Positions 12,233 through 22,671 of a stretch of 64,000 nt of DNA are shown piece after piece. The stretch is from assembly GCF_022512515.1 (NCBI RefSeq), contig NZ_JAKWBK010000001.1:3782001-3846000 (forward strand). Direction: 5' to 3'. How positions within the stretch are numbered: the stretch's first letter is position 1; every line of letters begins with the position of its first letter. Origin of the DNA: Paraniabella hibiscisoli (GTDB lineage Bacteria > Bacteroidota > Bacteroidia > Chitinophagales > Chitinophagaceae). Position numbers and translations under genes: made by a program. Below the pieces are notes generated by a model, which was not told the origin of the DNA, ran no database searches, and was given only the letters and a program-made list of their open reading frames with translations.

Positions 12233-13856
12233 ATGAAAAATTTTCTTTTTATACCCTTGTTGCTTTTTATGCTTGCTGTTTCATGCAAAAAAGAAGAAAC
12301 GGCTGCACCGGTGGCTGTAGATGACTTAACTACTTACCCCGGTAAAAACCGCGCCATGGTAACGTTTTCTGTACCTGCCGGAGCTATTAGAGGAAAAGTA
12401 TTTTATAACAGTGGCAGCTTTAAAGAATTTGACGTGGCCGGCCCTGTACAGTCAGTCATAGTGGATGACCTTTCTGAGCAGGAACATATCCTGAAGGTCG
12501 TTACCATGAATGCAGAGGGCAGGGTTTCCAATCCTAAAGCCGTTAAAGCCAAAGCTTACGGTGCCAATTACCTGGGTGGTTTGAAGCCAAGGCGGTGGAA
12601 AGATCAGATAGATCACTCACCAACTGCTATCGAAATTGTATTTGACCCTGCGTTTGAGAACGAAACAGATGTGGTGGTGGTGGTTTTTACGAATACATCC
12701 GGGAAAAAAGATAGTGTTGAAGTGTCCGCTGCAAAGAATTCAGCTATGTTAAATGGTATTGACGTTAGTCAGCCCTATTATTTTTACTCACGTTACAAGC
12801 CGGAGGCTTCAGCAATCGATCATTTTCTATCTTCTAATGTAGATGCTAAGAATGCGCTGATGTTTAATTTTAAGAAAAGCGGCTGGAAAGTGCATGGGGT
12901 TTCCGATGAGGTTACAGGTCGTAGTGCTGCCATGGCAATTGATAATAATGCAACAACACTCTGGCAGTCCTCTATGTCGGCCCCTAAACCTGCAGCACAG
13001 CATTGGATTACTATTGATATGGGAACTTCCAAAGTGATAGACGGCTTTAATCTTTTAAATTCTTATACCAATGAGAAGTCGGCTAAAAAAATTAAAGTAG
13101 ATGTAAGCCAGGACAACGCTACATGGACCACAGCTTTGGAGGCCAGCCTGAATATAAGTTTTTACGGCAAGTGCTACCGCTTCAGAGATCGGTGAACGCA
13201 CGCTATTTCAGGATCACTGCAGCAGAAATGTATGATGACCATACATCCGGGTTGGTTTTTTCAGAGATCGATGTTTATAATGCGCAAACCTCAAGCGGTG
13301 ATATGGCCACACCAGTTACGCAAACAGTACTGCCGTGGCAATGACCAATGCAAAGAACCCATTTGTTGGGGACGGATCCAATCCTTTCCCGGCGCTGGGA
13401 GATTATCGCCTGCAAAAAGTTCAGGGCTGGACGCATAGTACCAATGCCATTGCCACATTTGATAATGCCAAGTTGTCGTTGTTTACTGCTTCCGTATGGG
13501 GATTGCCGGTTGTAACCAATGGCAAGCTGCATCAAACCCTAAACCTGCAGCCAGGTAACTATGTTTTGAAAATTAATGTAGCAAGTGCGGATGGGCCTGT
13601 AGATATTTATGGTATGGTTGTCAGCGGATCTGCTCTTCCGGATTATACTACTGTTGCAGCCGCCACAACTGTGATGCGATATGTCGACCTGATGGCCTTC
13701 CAGAATAAAGTTGTAGAGCTTCCCTTCCATGTATCCGCAGCAGGAGCTGTAAGCATAGGAGTGGTGTATAATATCAGAAGTCAGTATAGTATTAATCAAA
13801 AACCCTGGTCCACCTTCACAATAAATGGCTTTGAGTTAACGCGTGTTGTCCTGTAA
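12233..13856 (+). CDS. Surface lipoprotein with DUF4998-, discoidin (F5/8C)- and DUF5013-like domains (two frameshifts)
   Basis: Lipoprotein signal MKNFLFIPLLLFMLAVSCKK (Cys18). Residues about 25-120 match the DUF4998 pattern (DLTTYPGKNRAMVTF...KVFYNSG). Residues about 215-345 look like an F5/8-type C beta-sandwich (ATTLWQSS, HWITIDMGTSKVIDGFNL, ARYFRITAAEMYDD), and the last 170 residues like DUF5013 (KLHQTLNLQPGNYVLKI...FTINGFEL). Gaps: T-run 13159-13163 and GTGG at 13335-13338. About 541 aa after repair. Position after SusD is the usual one for a surface glycan-binding protein (SGBP); binding specificity is unknown. Domain names are from recognised patterns, not a search. Confidence 0.8.
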
Positions 13857-13890
13857 TGACAAACAAAAGCAAAGTCTATTATTACACTAA

Positions 13891-15344
13891 ATGCAAAATA
13901 GAATGATTTTACTTACAGCAATTTTATCAGCTTTGTTATCCGTAACAGCTGCTACCGGCTGTGTGAACAGTGCAGATAACAATACATTGATAAGTCTGCA
14001 ATTGAATAAGCAATCATTAACTCTCGAAACAGGACAGTCAGAACAGGTGACTTTAAGTACTGTTCCTGCTTTAACAAGCCAGGATGCGGTTCATTGGAGT
14101 ACTGCAGATGAACAGGTTGCTATAGTTGATAAGGGGTTGGTAAGTGCTATCGCAGAAGGCGAAACAACGGTAACCGTAAGCTATGAAAACATACGTAAAA
14201 CGGTACTGGTTAAAGTGAACGCTCCGGCAATAGATAAAAAACTGGCTGTTCTTTTTGATAAACAGTTTACAGGTGCGCCGCAACCAGAATTTATATTAAA
14301 TGAGGGCAGGTTATACACCAGACGGCTTGAATATCACCAGTGCCGTCAATACAGTAAAGCTGGATAAGTTTTATGCCATTGCCGAACGTAAAGTGGAGTA
14401 TCGTATAAAGCTATCTGCTGACGCAAAAGCTATATTTCACAGTAGTGAAAAGGATTTTAACGCATTTGTAGACATTCCTAACAAAAAAATAATCATTGCA
14501 ACGAACCCTGTAACAGAAAAAAGAGTTGATTTTTTAAAAGGCGATCGGGAGTATATAGTCGAAGTATACCATGTTTACCAGCACGCAAAGCTCCGGATAA
14601 CTGATGTTCAAACGCGTGAGACCGCAGAGATCTCGGCAGAACATGACGGACAGGGCGGTGTTGGCAAAGGCGCATTACAAACTGGTTTTGGCGTGGGTAT
14701 GCAATGGGACTATTATTGCTTTGGCCTTTCAGGTGGTACGTCAATGCAGGTAAAACGGGTAACTGTTTATGCTTTGAAAAAAGGTGAAATTGCTAATGTA
14801 TGGAGATTCGATTACGCAGCCCGAGGGCTACTTTCCGGTAAAAGATTTTCCTTTAGCCTGGACGCAGCAGGTAATAAGCCGATTGGGTGGTAATGCTATG
14901 TCAAGCGGACGTGGAGGAGCACAAATTGACATGGTCATGAATTATATTAAGAACGAACTACCCTTTATAAAAGCCGAATATGTTATGGTGACCATTGGTA
15001 CCAATGGTGGCAATACAGAAGCTAAATTAAAAGAGCTGGTAAACTATATTAAGTCCCAGGGATCGACTCCTATTCTCAATAATATCCCCAGTAATGAAAG
15101 TGGAACGCAGGTAGCGGTAAATGATCTCGTAGCCAAAGTGAGAACTGATTTGAACATAAAAGGATGTCGGTTCGATTTGCCTACCTCTATAGACGGCGAT
15201 GGTACGTCAGTAGATAAATCAACTATGTATTGGGAAGACTACAGTGGTAGCTATGGATGGCAGGTTTGGCATCATCCCAACGAAATTGGCGGTGTTAAGA
15301 TGTTTCAGCAAACCCTGATAGATCTACCTGCTTTGTATCAATAG
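13891..15344 (+). CDS. Secreted SGNH/GDSL esterase with N-terminal BIG2 Ig-like domain (two frameshift sites)
   Basis: Lipoprotein-like N-terminus (MQNRMILLTAILSALLSVTA, Cys24). Residues about 30-110 form a bacterial Ig-like (BIG2) domain: LQLNKQSLTLETGQSEQVTL, WSTADEQVAIVDKGLV, GETTVTVSY. A middle beta-sandwich region (about 115-290) resembles a LamG/DUF1080-type fold. The C-terminus is an SGNH hydrolase: block I MYGDSIT (nucleophile Ser), block II SSGRGGAQ, block III GTNGG, block V HHPNEIGG (catalytic His). Frame changes near 14301-14322 (two missing or one extra base; unresolved) and 14777-14784. Such enzymes commonly deacetylate glycans; substrate unknown. About 485 aa. Confidence 0.8.
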
Positions 15345-15435
15345 CCTATAGCCTAAAGCATTGAAGCAACTTCGGTGAAGCGATGAATCATAGCATTTTT
15401 TGCCGTTAATTAAATACCTATTTAAAAGCTTGCAC

Positions 15436-16904
15436 ATGGTCAGAAGTCTGTACATGTTTTTGTTATTGTGTCTCTGCGCATGCTCCAAAAGCTCATCCCA
15501 GCCTGAGGCTATCCCAGGCAAGGCAGAGGGATTGACTATTTACCCCGGAAAAGAGCGGGTGAAAATTGAGTTTTCCTTTTCGGATCCCAACATAGAGTAC
15601 TTTGATGTGTATTGGAAAGGCCGGTCCTTGTCAAAACGGATCAATAAGAAGGAAGCCGTAGATCGTATTGTCAGTACTTACATAGAACAATTGGAAGAGG
15701 GGTATCATGTATTTGACGTGGTGGCTTATAATGCCGGGGTGTAACTTCTGCTGCTGTGCAGGTTCGGGGTATGGTCTATGGTCAGGCTTATCAATCGGGT
15801 TTGAATAATCCACTGGCAAAAGACATTATTTTTATTCAGGGTTATACACCATATATAGAATGGAAAGAACTTGAAAAGGATGAAGTGGCTATCAATATAG
15901 ATTATACAACCGAAGCCGGGGTAGTCAGGAGAGTTCGGGTAACAAAGGGTGCTACTATCGTATCATTGCCCGGTTATAAACAGCTTACCGAAGTAGCCTA
16001 TCAAACCCAGCATTTGCCGGAGCAAAACGCTCTTGATACCTTTGTTGCCCAAAGACAGATTATTCCTTTTCTTACTCTTTACGCTAACCACACATCAAAG
16101 AATATTATCGAAAAGTCGGGTTTGGTAAACCGGGTAATTTCACAAAGCAGTGCTGGTATTCATCCTGATGTAGAATATACAAAACTACAGTTTGAGAACG
16201 GTTCCGGCGCGACATTTAGTCTTTTTGCACTTCGGCTGGATATGAGCAAAGGCAATACCTCATTAACTACATTGATGCCGGATAATGCTACTCAATTTGG
16301 TTTACAGACGGTTAAGACGATGGCGGAGCGGCGCGATGCTGCCGGAGGAAAGATCATAGCAGCCGTCAATGCCGATTTTTTTGACTGGTCGCCTGTAGCA
16401 GGAAGGCCCTGGGGGCCGGTTGTGGTGGAGGAAGCGGTGGTAAAGAATTTTATGAAAGAGGGAACAGGTGTTACAAGCTATTTTGGGGTGAAGAAGGATG
16501 GCAGCCTTGCTATCGATTGGACTTCGTCGCTATCTGCGGCTGACTACAATAGTTTTAGCAATATGACCGGCGGGGGTACCAACCTGCTGTATTTAAGGGG
16601 TGTGCCTCAAGTGTATAATGATGTGGTTAGAGAACCGCGTACTATGATTGGCTACACGAGTGATAAAAAGGTATACCTGGTGCTGGTGGATGGCCGGCAG
16701 CCGGGATATTCAGTAGGTATGACTATAGACGAATTGATTGCAGTAATGACAAGCCTCGGGATTTACTCGGCCACCAATCTTGATGGCGGCGGCTCCAGTA
16801 CGATGGTGTTAAAAAATAATGAAGGTGCATTTGAAGTGGTAAACCGGTACTCCGATGTATCACCCAGGGCAGTGGCCAATGCAATAGCCATTAAACTGAA
16901 GTAA
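15436..16904 (+). CDS. DUF4998 lipoprotein fused to NAGPA-type phosphodiester glycosidase domain (one frameshift)
   Basis: The start ATG at 15436 gives MVRSLYMFLLLCLCACSKSS, a lipoprotein signal; an upstream in-frame TTG at 15400 adds only non-signal residues. Residues about 30-115 are DUF4998-like (LTIYPGKERVKIEF). The C-terminal half matches the phosphodiester glycosidase (NAGPA, PF09992-type) fold: AAVNADFFDW, REPRTMIGYT, LVDGRQPGYSVGMT, ATNLDGGGSSTMV, RAVANAIAI. Human NAGPA removes GlcNAc from a GlcNAc-1-phosphodiester; bacterial members act on sugar-1-phosphodiester bonds in polymers. Here a cell-surface anchored enzyme is expected. G-run 15736-15739 is short by one. About 489 aa. Confidence 0.85.
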
Positions 16905-16957
16905 CCCATTTCAGCATCAATAATATTAGTGAAAACTATTCGTATAAAACCGATGCA

Positions 16958-18788
16958 ATGAAATCCAAACAATTCATAGTCCTTTCCTGCGCGGTGATTA
17001 CCATGTTGGTATATGCCTGTAAAAAAACGCCTGCGGATTCCGGTGAAGAAAATAGGTCTTCCCCAGCTGCCGATCGGCTTACCAACTTTAATAACGTTGT
17101 TGGAGTGGACCAATATGGACGAACATTCGGACCAGTATCGTCGGTGAATGCCAAAAAGCAGGTAGGGTTGTTCTTTTGGTTATGGATTGGCCAGCCCCAG
17201 GCTAGTAATATTTATGATGCATCTAAAATACTGGCCCTGCCTAACGGATTGAAGTTATTGACTGATTTTCAAAGCCAGGACGAGGCCATTAGCCCTAACG
17301 GACAGGCGCATTTCTGGGGAGAGCCCATTTGGGGTTATTATAATTCGGAAGATGAATGGGTGTTAAGAAAGCAGGTGGAGATGTTAACAATTGCCGACAT
17401 TGATTTTATTTATTTTGATGCAACCAATGCATTTATCTACAAGAATGTTTTTATGAAGTTGCTGGCCATCATAGATGAATATCAGAAGAATGGCTTCAAT
17501 CCACCTAAAGCAGCTTTTTATACGCATTCCAGGTCTTTTCAAACCACGAGGGAAATTTACAGGGAGCTGTATCAACCCGGTTTATTTGCCAATACCTGGT
17601 ATCGGGTAAACGGCAAGCCAATGATCATCGCTTATACCAACCCGCAGGATGATTTAAATGAAGCAAGATACCGGGGAGATCAGGACTATACACCAGGCGT
17701 TTTGTCGGCGGATATTCTTAGCTTCTTTCATTTTTACCGGCCTCAGTGGCCCGGTGATCCTGTCTACGCAGATGGCTTTCCCTGGGTAGAATGGATTCAC
17801 CCACAGCCCATGCATAATGGCGTGATGAATGTAACCGTAGCCAGCCACCCTAATGTTCCTATGTCTTTTTCGCTGACCAGGCCAAATGAAATGACCAATT
17901 GGGGAAGAGGATGGGACCCGCTTTCAAAGCAGAACAATGCGGCAGATGTTGATAAAGGTGCTTTTTTCAAACACAATGGGACTATGCTATTTCGGCCAGC
18001 CCGGATGTTATTTCAATTGGTGGCTGGAATGAATGGATTGCTTACAAGCAGCATTATTGGAATGAATATGTTTTGGTAGATGCGGTCAACAAAGAATATT
18101 CAAGAGATATAGAGCCAATGAAGGACGGTTTTCAGGATGCTTTTTATATTCAAATGATCCGGAATATAAGAAAATATAAAGGCGTTGCAGGTACCGCGGC
18201 TGTATCAAAAAAGCAATTATAAATATTGCTGCAGGAGAGGAACAATGGAAGAACATTCCTTATACTGCAATTAATATCAGTAAAAACAGGCACGAGCGTA
18301 ACACATACGGAGCAAGTACGATTGTGCGTTATAACCAGCCGGCGCCTGAAAATCATATACAGGAAATAAAAGTGACACATGACGATCAGCAGATATATTT
18401 CTTCATACGAGGAAGAAATAATTTTAATAACCCTGGTAGCAAAACCAATTGGGTGAATATTTTAATAGGTACCGGAGCTCCTTCATTGAAGAGCTGGGAG
18501 AGTTATGAGTATTTGATTGGCAACAGTTATGCTTCGGGGACGGTTTCGGTAGGGAAATTACAGCCTGATTTTAAAACAACAGCCAGCGGTTTAGCTCAAT
18601 ATACAGTTAGTGGTAACGTGCTTCAGATCAGTTGTTCCAAAAATGCAATCGGGTTAAATGGATCGGGGCAGTTTTATTTTAAAGTGGTGGCAGATGTTGC
18701 CGAACCACAGGATATAATGTCTTATTACACTTCGGGCAGCTCAGTTCCTCTGGGTAGACTAAGCTATATTTATACAATGGGTAATTAG
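16958..18788 (+). CDS. GH99/GH71-like glycoside hydrolase, copy 1, with C-terminal CBM9-like domain (two frameshifts)
   Basis: Lipoprotein signal MKSKQFIVLSCAVITMLVYA then Cys-Lys-Lys. The catalytic part (about 45-400) has the GH99/GH71-like TIM-barrel look: QVGLFFWLWIGQP, QAHFWGEPIWGYYNSEDEWV, MLTIADIDFIYFDATN, PKAAFYTHSRS, YRVNGKPMIIAY, FPWVEWIHPQP, ISIGGWNEWIAYKQ. The last 200 residues (IQEIKVTHDDQQIYFFI...SVPLGRLSYIY) resemble a CBM9-type sandwich. Gaps: about 17977-17980 and A-run 18207-18212; about 610 aa when joined. Homologous along its whole length to 20194-21993 and 47999-49786. GH99 enzymes are endo-acting on mannans, but the specificity of this branch is not known to me; GH number is an inference from motifs. 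Confidence 0.75.
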
Positions 18789-18890
18789 CAATAGTGTATC
18801 CGGTAATAATAGAAGCTAAATTATTTTAGAACAATGGAATTAGTAAACGCATATCGTTAATTTAATCAACGTAATATTTATCATACAGCA

Positions 18891-20181
18891 ATGAATTACC
18901 ATAATATTTTTCTTCTCTTTTTAGTGATGTTCTTCGCCGATCTTATCGTTAGCGGGCAACGCAAAGAAATGGACGCACCGAAAATAAATCTCACTGCAAA
19001 TGGGACAGTATACATTGTTACACAAATAAAATCGGATTATCAAATAGATTCTGCCCGCTACGCTGTTTTTATACCAGAGGGAGTAACCAAAATTAATGGC
19101 GTGTTAGTTCACCAGCATGGTTGTACTATGGAAGGGCGTGGTATGGCAACCGCTTATGATATACAGTACCAGGCATTCGCAAAAAAATGGCAATTGGCCA
19201 TTGTTGGTCCCGACCTGTACGCTAAAAATAATTGCCATGATTGGAAGAATCCAACATCTGGATCGGCTGATGCCCTATTGAGCACACTTGATCAGCTCAG
19301 TATATTTTCTAAGATTCCTTCTCTAAAAAACGCACCCTGGCTCTTATGGGGGCATTCAGGCGGAGGATACTGGTCGCAGGCCATGATGGCCGCCTATCCT
19401 GAAAGAGTAATGGCGCTGTTCAGCTATTCCCCGGGTTTAAATGCCAGCTTTAATTATCCTAAAGCGGCTATGCAAATTCCAGTAATGATCAGGTATGCTG
19501 GTCCGGAAGGAGATGCCTGCTGCTGGGAATCTGCTGTACGGACTTTTAACGAATTGAGAAAGGACGATGGTATGGTAAGCATTGCTCATACCCGCTATCA
19601 AAATCATAATTACAGTTTTGTTCGTTATATGGCTATTCCATTTTTTGAAGCAGTAATGCAACAGCGTATGCCTGAAAAAGCGGCGCCAGTTTTACGGCCA
19701 TGCGTAAAATAGATAGATCTAAAGCCTGGTTGGGAGATACCACTTCATTGAACATTTATCCCGAAAAAAGTTCCCTGGCAAAAGTCTGACCGCCTCCTGG
19801 TTACCTGATTCTTTAACCGCGATAAAATGGAGAGAGTACGTGGTTACCGGAACTGTTGTGGATCGTACAGCTCCGCCAGCACCTTATGACCTTCAGTTAT
19901 TGAGAAGGCACAATATGACGGTTGAGTTGAGTTGGAAGGCCGATGCCGACGTGGAATCAGGCATCAGCCATTTCAATATTTATAAAGGTGGTCATTGGAT
20001 CGGACGTTTTCCCTCTTCGGGCGTTTACCAGGGCTTTGATACTAACGGAGATGACGCCTATCCGCTTTTATTGCCCGAACTGCGTATGGATGTCAGTTTG
20101 CCCTGGAACGAATCTTCCAAAATATCCATCAGCACTGTTAACCATTTTGGTTTAGAGTCTGCAAGAATAGAACAGCCATAA
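18891..20181 (+). CDS. Secreted alpha/beta-hydrolase (esterase-like) with C-terminal fibronectin-like domain (two frameshifts)
   Basis: Signal peptide MNYHNIFLLFLVMFFADLIV, cleaved near SGQ. The core is an alpha/beta hydrolase: GVLVHQHGC (oxyanion region), nucleophile elbow WGHSGGGYWSQAM, and a late His in YQNHNYSF as candidate catalytic base. After two gaps (T-run 19690-19693, A-run 19780-19783) the frame continues through a domain with DRTAPPAPYDLQLL and ELSWKADADVESGISHFNIY, a fibronectin type III-like layout. About 430 aa. It lies between two GH99/GH71-like genes, 12 bp before the second, so it probably acts on the same substrate, for instance as a deacylase. Exact family not recognised. 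Confidence 0.7.
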
Positions 20182-20193
20182 ACTATTTGTATT

Positions 20194-21993
20194 ATGTACC
20201 TAATAAAATATTATCTGGCGTTAATGCTCGCGCTGGGGGTGGGAACGCCCATACCTGTTATCGGGCAAAATAATAACACAGCTTTACAACTGAAAACCAA
20301 CCAGTCCATGCTTCGGCTGTCAGCAACGGATGTTTTAAACAGAAGTTTTGGTCCGTCGATCGGTCAGCTGCCCGGCGAGAAAACAGTCGGTGTTTTTACT
20401 CATTATGGCTGGGACAGCATCAAAGCGGACAGAAGGAAGTTTATGATATTCAAAAATTATCAGACACAAATCCTGAAGCATTGAATGATGTAAAAGGTAG
20501 AGCTGAAAGCCCGTTGAATGAATTCCATTTCTGGGGAGAGCCACTTTACGGGTATTATAGCATGAGCGATCCCTGGGTTGTAACGCGGCATGTCGAACTG
20601 CTAACCAATGCGGGGGTAGACTACCTGTGCATTGATGCCACGAACAGGGTGCTTTATCCCGAACCTGTAAAGAACCTGCTCCGGGTACTGACATTATTTA
20701 TGGAACAAGGTTTCAAGGCACCTAAAGTAGTTTTCTATACCAACAGTTTTTCCGGTGCAACGGTAGATGATCTTTATAACCAATTCTACAAATCGGGAGT
20801 ATATAGTCATTTATGGTTTAGCCCGAAAGGTAAGCCAATGATAATAGGTATTACCGAAAAAAACGGTAAGGCCTCCGATATGACAAAATACAATGAGTTT
20901 ACTGATTTTATTAAGCCAGAAATGCAAGAATACTTTGATGTAAGAGAGTCGCAATGGCCTAACGGAGATTACAATCCTTCTTCCATTCCATGGATGAGCT
21001 GGCAGTACCCGCAATGGAATCATAACGGTGTTGTTGCTGTACCTGTGGCGCAGCATAGCCACACAGCTATTGCGGCCAGCGCCATGCACAAAGAAAGCAG
21101 CCGCGGGTATGATAATGTTACGAAACAGGTGGAAAAAGACTGGACAGCCGGCGCTAATTTTCAAACGATGTGGAATGCCGTATTTCAGAGCAAAGAAAAG
21201 ATCGATCATGTTTTGATCACGTCGTTTAATGAGTGGATGGCTATTAAATATGCTAATGCACATGGACATAAGGGAGTGTTTTTGTTGATGTATATAACCA
21301 TGAGTTTTCCAGGGATATAGAAATGATGCACGGCGGATATAACGATAATTTTTACTTGCAGCTGGTAAGGAATATACGACGCTTCAAGCTGAATGAAACG
21401 CCTCCGGTTCGTTACACAGAGAAAAAGATTGATATATTTAAAGAGTCGGATAATCAGTGGAAAGATGTGAAGGCTGTATACATGGATGTGGCAGGTGATG
21501 CCATTAGCCGTAATTTTTCCAACGCTTCAGGTACACAGGTTTATAAAGACAGCAGCAATCGCAACGACATCACTGAAATAAAGGTGGCTCACGATAAAAA
21601 GTTTCTTTATTTCCGCATAACAACAGTCCTGCCTGTTACGGCTCACAATGGCAAAGATGTAACCTGGATGAACATCCTGATCAGTACCAATAAAACAGGC
21701 CGTAATTTTGCAGGCTATCAGTATGTTTTGAACCGCAAACCTTCTAAAAACAAAACAACTTCCGTTGAGCAATCTTTGGGAGGCTATAACTGGAAATCTT
21801 CGGAATAGCGCATTATACTATAAAAAATAATGTAATGCAGGTTGCTGTTCCTCTTCAGGCTATTGGCCTTACTGCAAATCAGGTCGCTTTAGAATTTAAG
21901 GTGGCTGATCATGTAACAAAATATGATGATATAATGGATTACTATATTACAGGTGATAGCGCTCCTATAGGTAGAATGAATTTTGCCTATTGA
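20194..21993 (+). CDS. GH99/GH71-like glycoside hydrolase, copy 2 (three frameshifts)
   Basis: Paralogue of 16958-18788 and 47999-49786. It carries a plain signal peptide (cleaved near IGQ) instead of a lipobox. Shared landmarks: NEFHFWGEPLYGYYSMSDPW, LLTNAGVDYLCIDATN, PKVVFYTNSFSG, GKPMIIGI, IPWMSWQYPQWNHNG, ITSFNEWMAIK, EFSRDIEMMHGGYNDNFY, then the C-terminal sandwich ending DSAPIGRMNFAY. Gaps: about 20427, T-run 21289-21293, and 21788. The last gap hides the real C-terminus; the correct stop is TGA 21991-21993, not the earlier TAG. About 600 aa. The segment before the first gap is shorter and more divergent than in the other copies (FTHYGWDS instead of FFWLWIGQ), which may change substrate contacts. 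Confidence 0.72.
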
Positions 21994-22671
21994 ATTGCGA
22001 CAAGTACCATAAAATACCAAAAATAACTGTCTGCTGCTTTGAAGAAAAAGCCTTATCTATGTACCCCAATTGGTGACATTTGTAAACTTTCTGAACCGGT
22101 TTTATTTACTTGAGAAAGTATTCTGCTGTATGCAGGACAAGTCAGGACAGGATGTAGTAAAACTAGTCTTACTTTAGTACGAGAACAACGATTGTATAAG
22201 TTTTATATTCCTCCGGCAGATGAACTTTCGAAAATAAGTATCATTAATATCAACAGGAATTGATCAGTAGCACTGGCCGTTGGGAGAAAGACAGATGGAA
22301 GGGTAATATTGTTAAATCATAGGGAACTGTAGCTTCTTGTATTGACGGACATTTGCAGCTGGCTTTTTGTTTGGGTTGTTGAATGACCGTTCCTTTTTGG
22401 AGATGAGAGAATGACTGGTAAAGCACGAGTCATTACGTTTCTTTTCTGTAACGTTATTATTTGGTTTTTATTAAAAACTGTTGCTAAATGAAAGTTGATG
22501 TCAGGGTCCTCATAACTGCTTTCTTTTCATAATCAGTAACTCGGGAAACATAGGTGCCCGAACTAAGTGCATGCATTTTCTTGCACACAAAGATACCTTC
22601 TTTTCGTGGAAAGTAAACTCGTGGTGCCTGGTGTGTAGTATATTAACGCATTATATATAAATGAGTAAAAA
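21994..22671. other. Long intergenic region before third SusC (678 bp)
   Basis: No intact gene. It contains a probable gene remnant (22114-22322, listed separately), a near-repeat AGGACAAGTC/AGGACAGGAT around 22132-22152, and an isolated TAACGTTA palindrome at 22449-22456 that shares the core of the LacI-type operator at 60244-60265. It must also carry the promoter for the third susCD operon, but I see no clear one. Confidence 0.5.
22114..22322 (+). pseudogene. Possible C-terminal remnant of an unidentified gene
   Basis: Directly after a TGA, about 48 codons read smoothly (ESILLYAGQVRTG ... YKFYIPPADELSKISI), then shift by one base at about 22256-22260 into ISSTGRWEKDRWKGNIVKS and a TAG at 22320-22322. 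Amino-acid make-up is protein-like, and ELSKISIININ resembles ESSKISISTVN near the C-terminus of the esterase ending at 20181. It may be the end of a deleted neighbour. No start codon, no full domain; could be chance. Confidence 0.3.
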
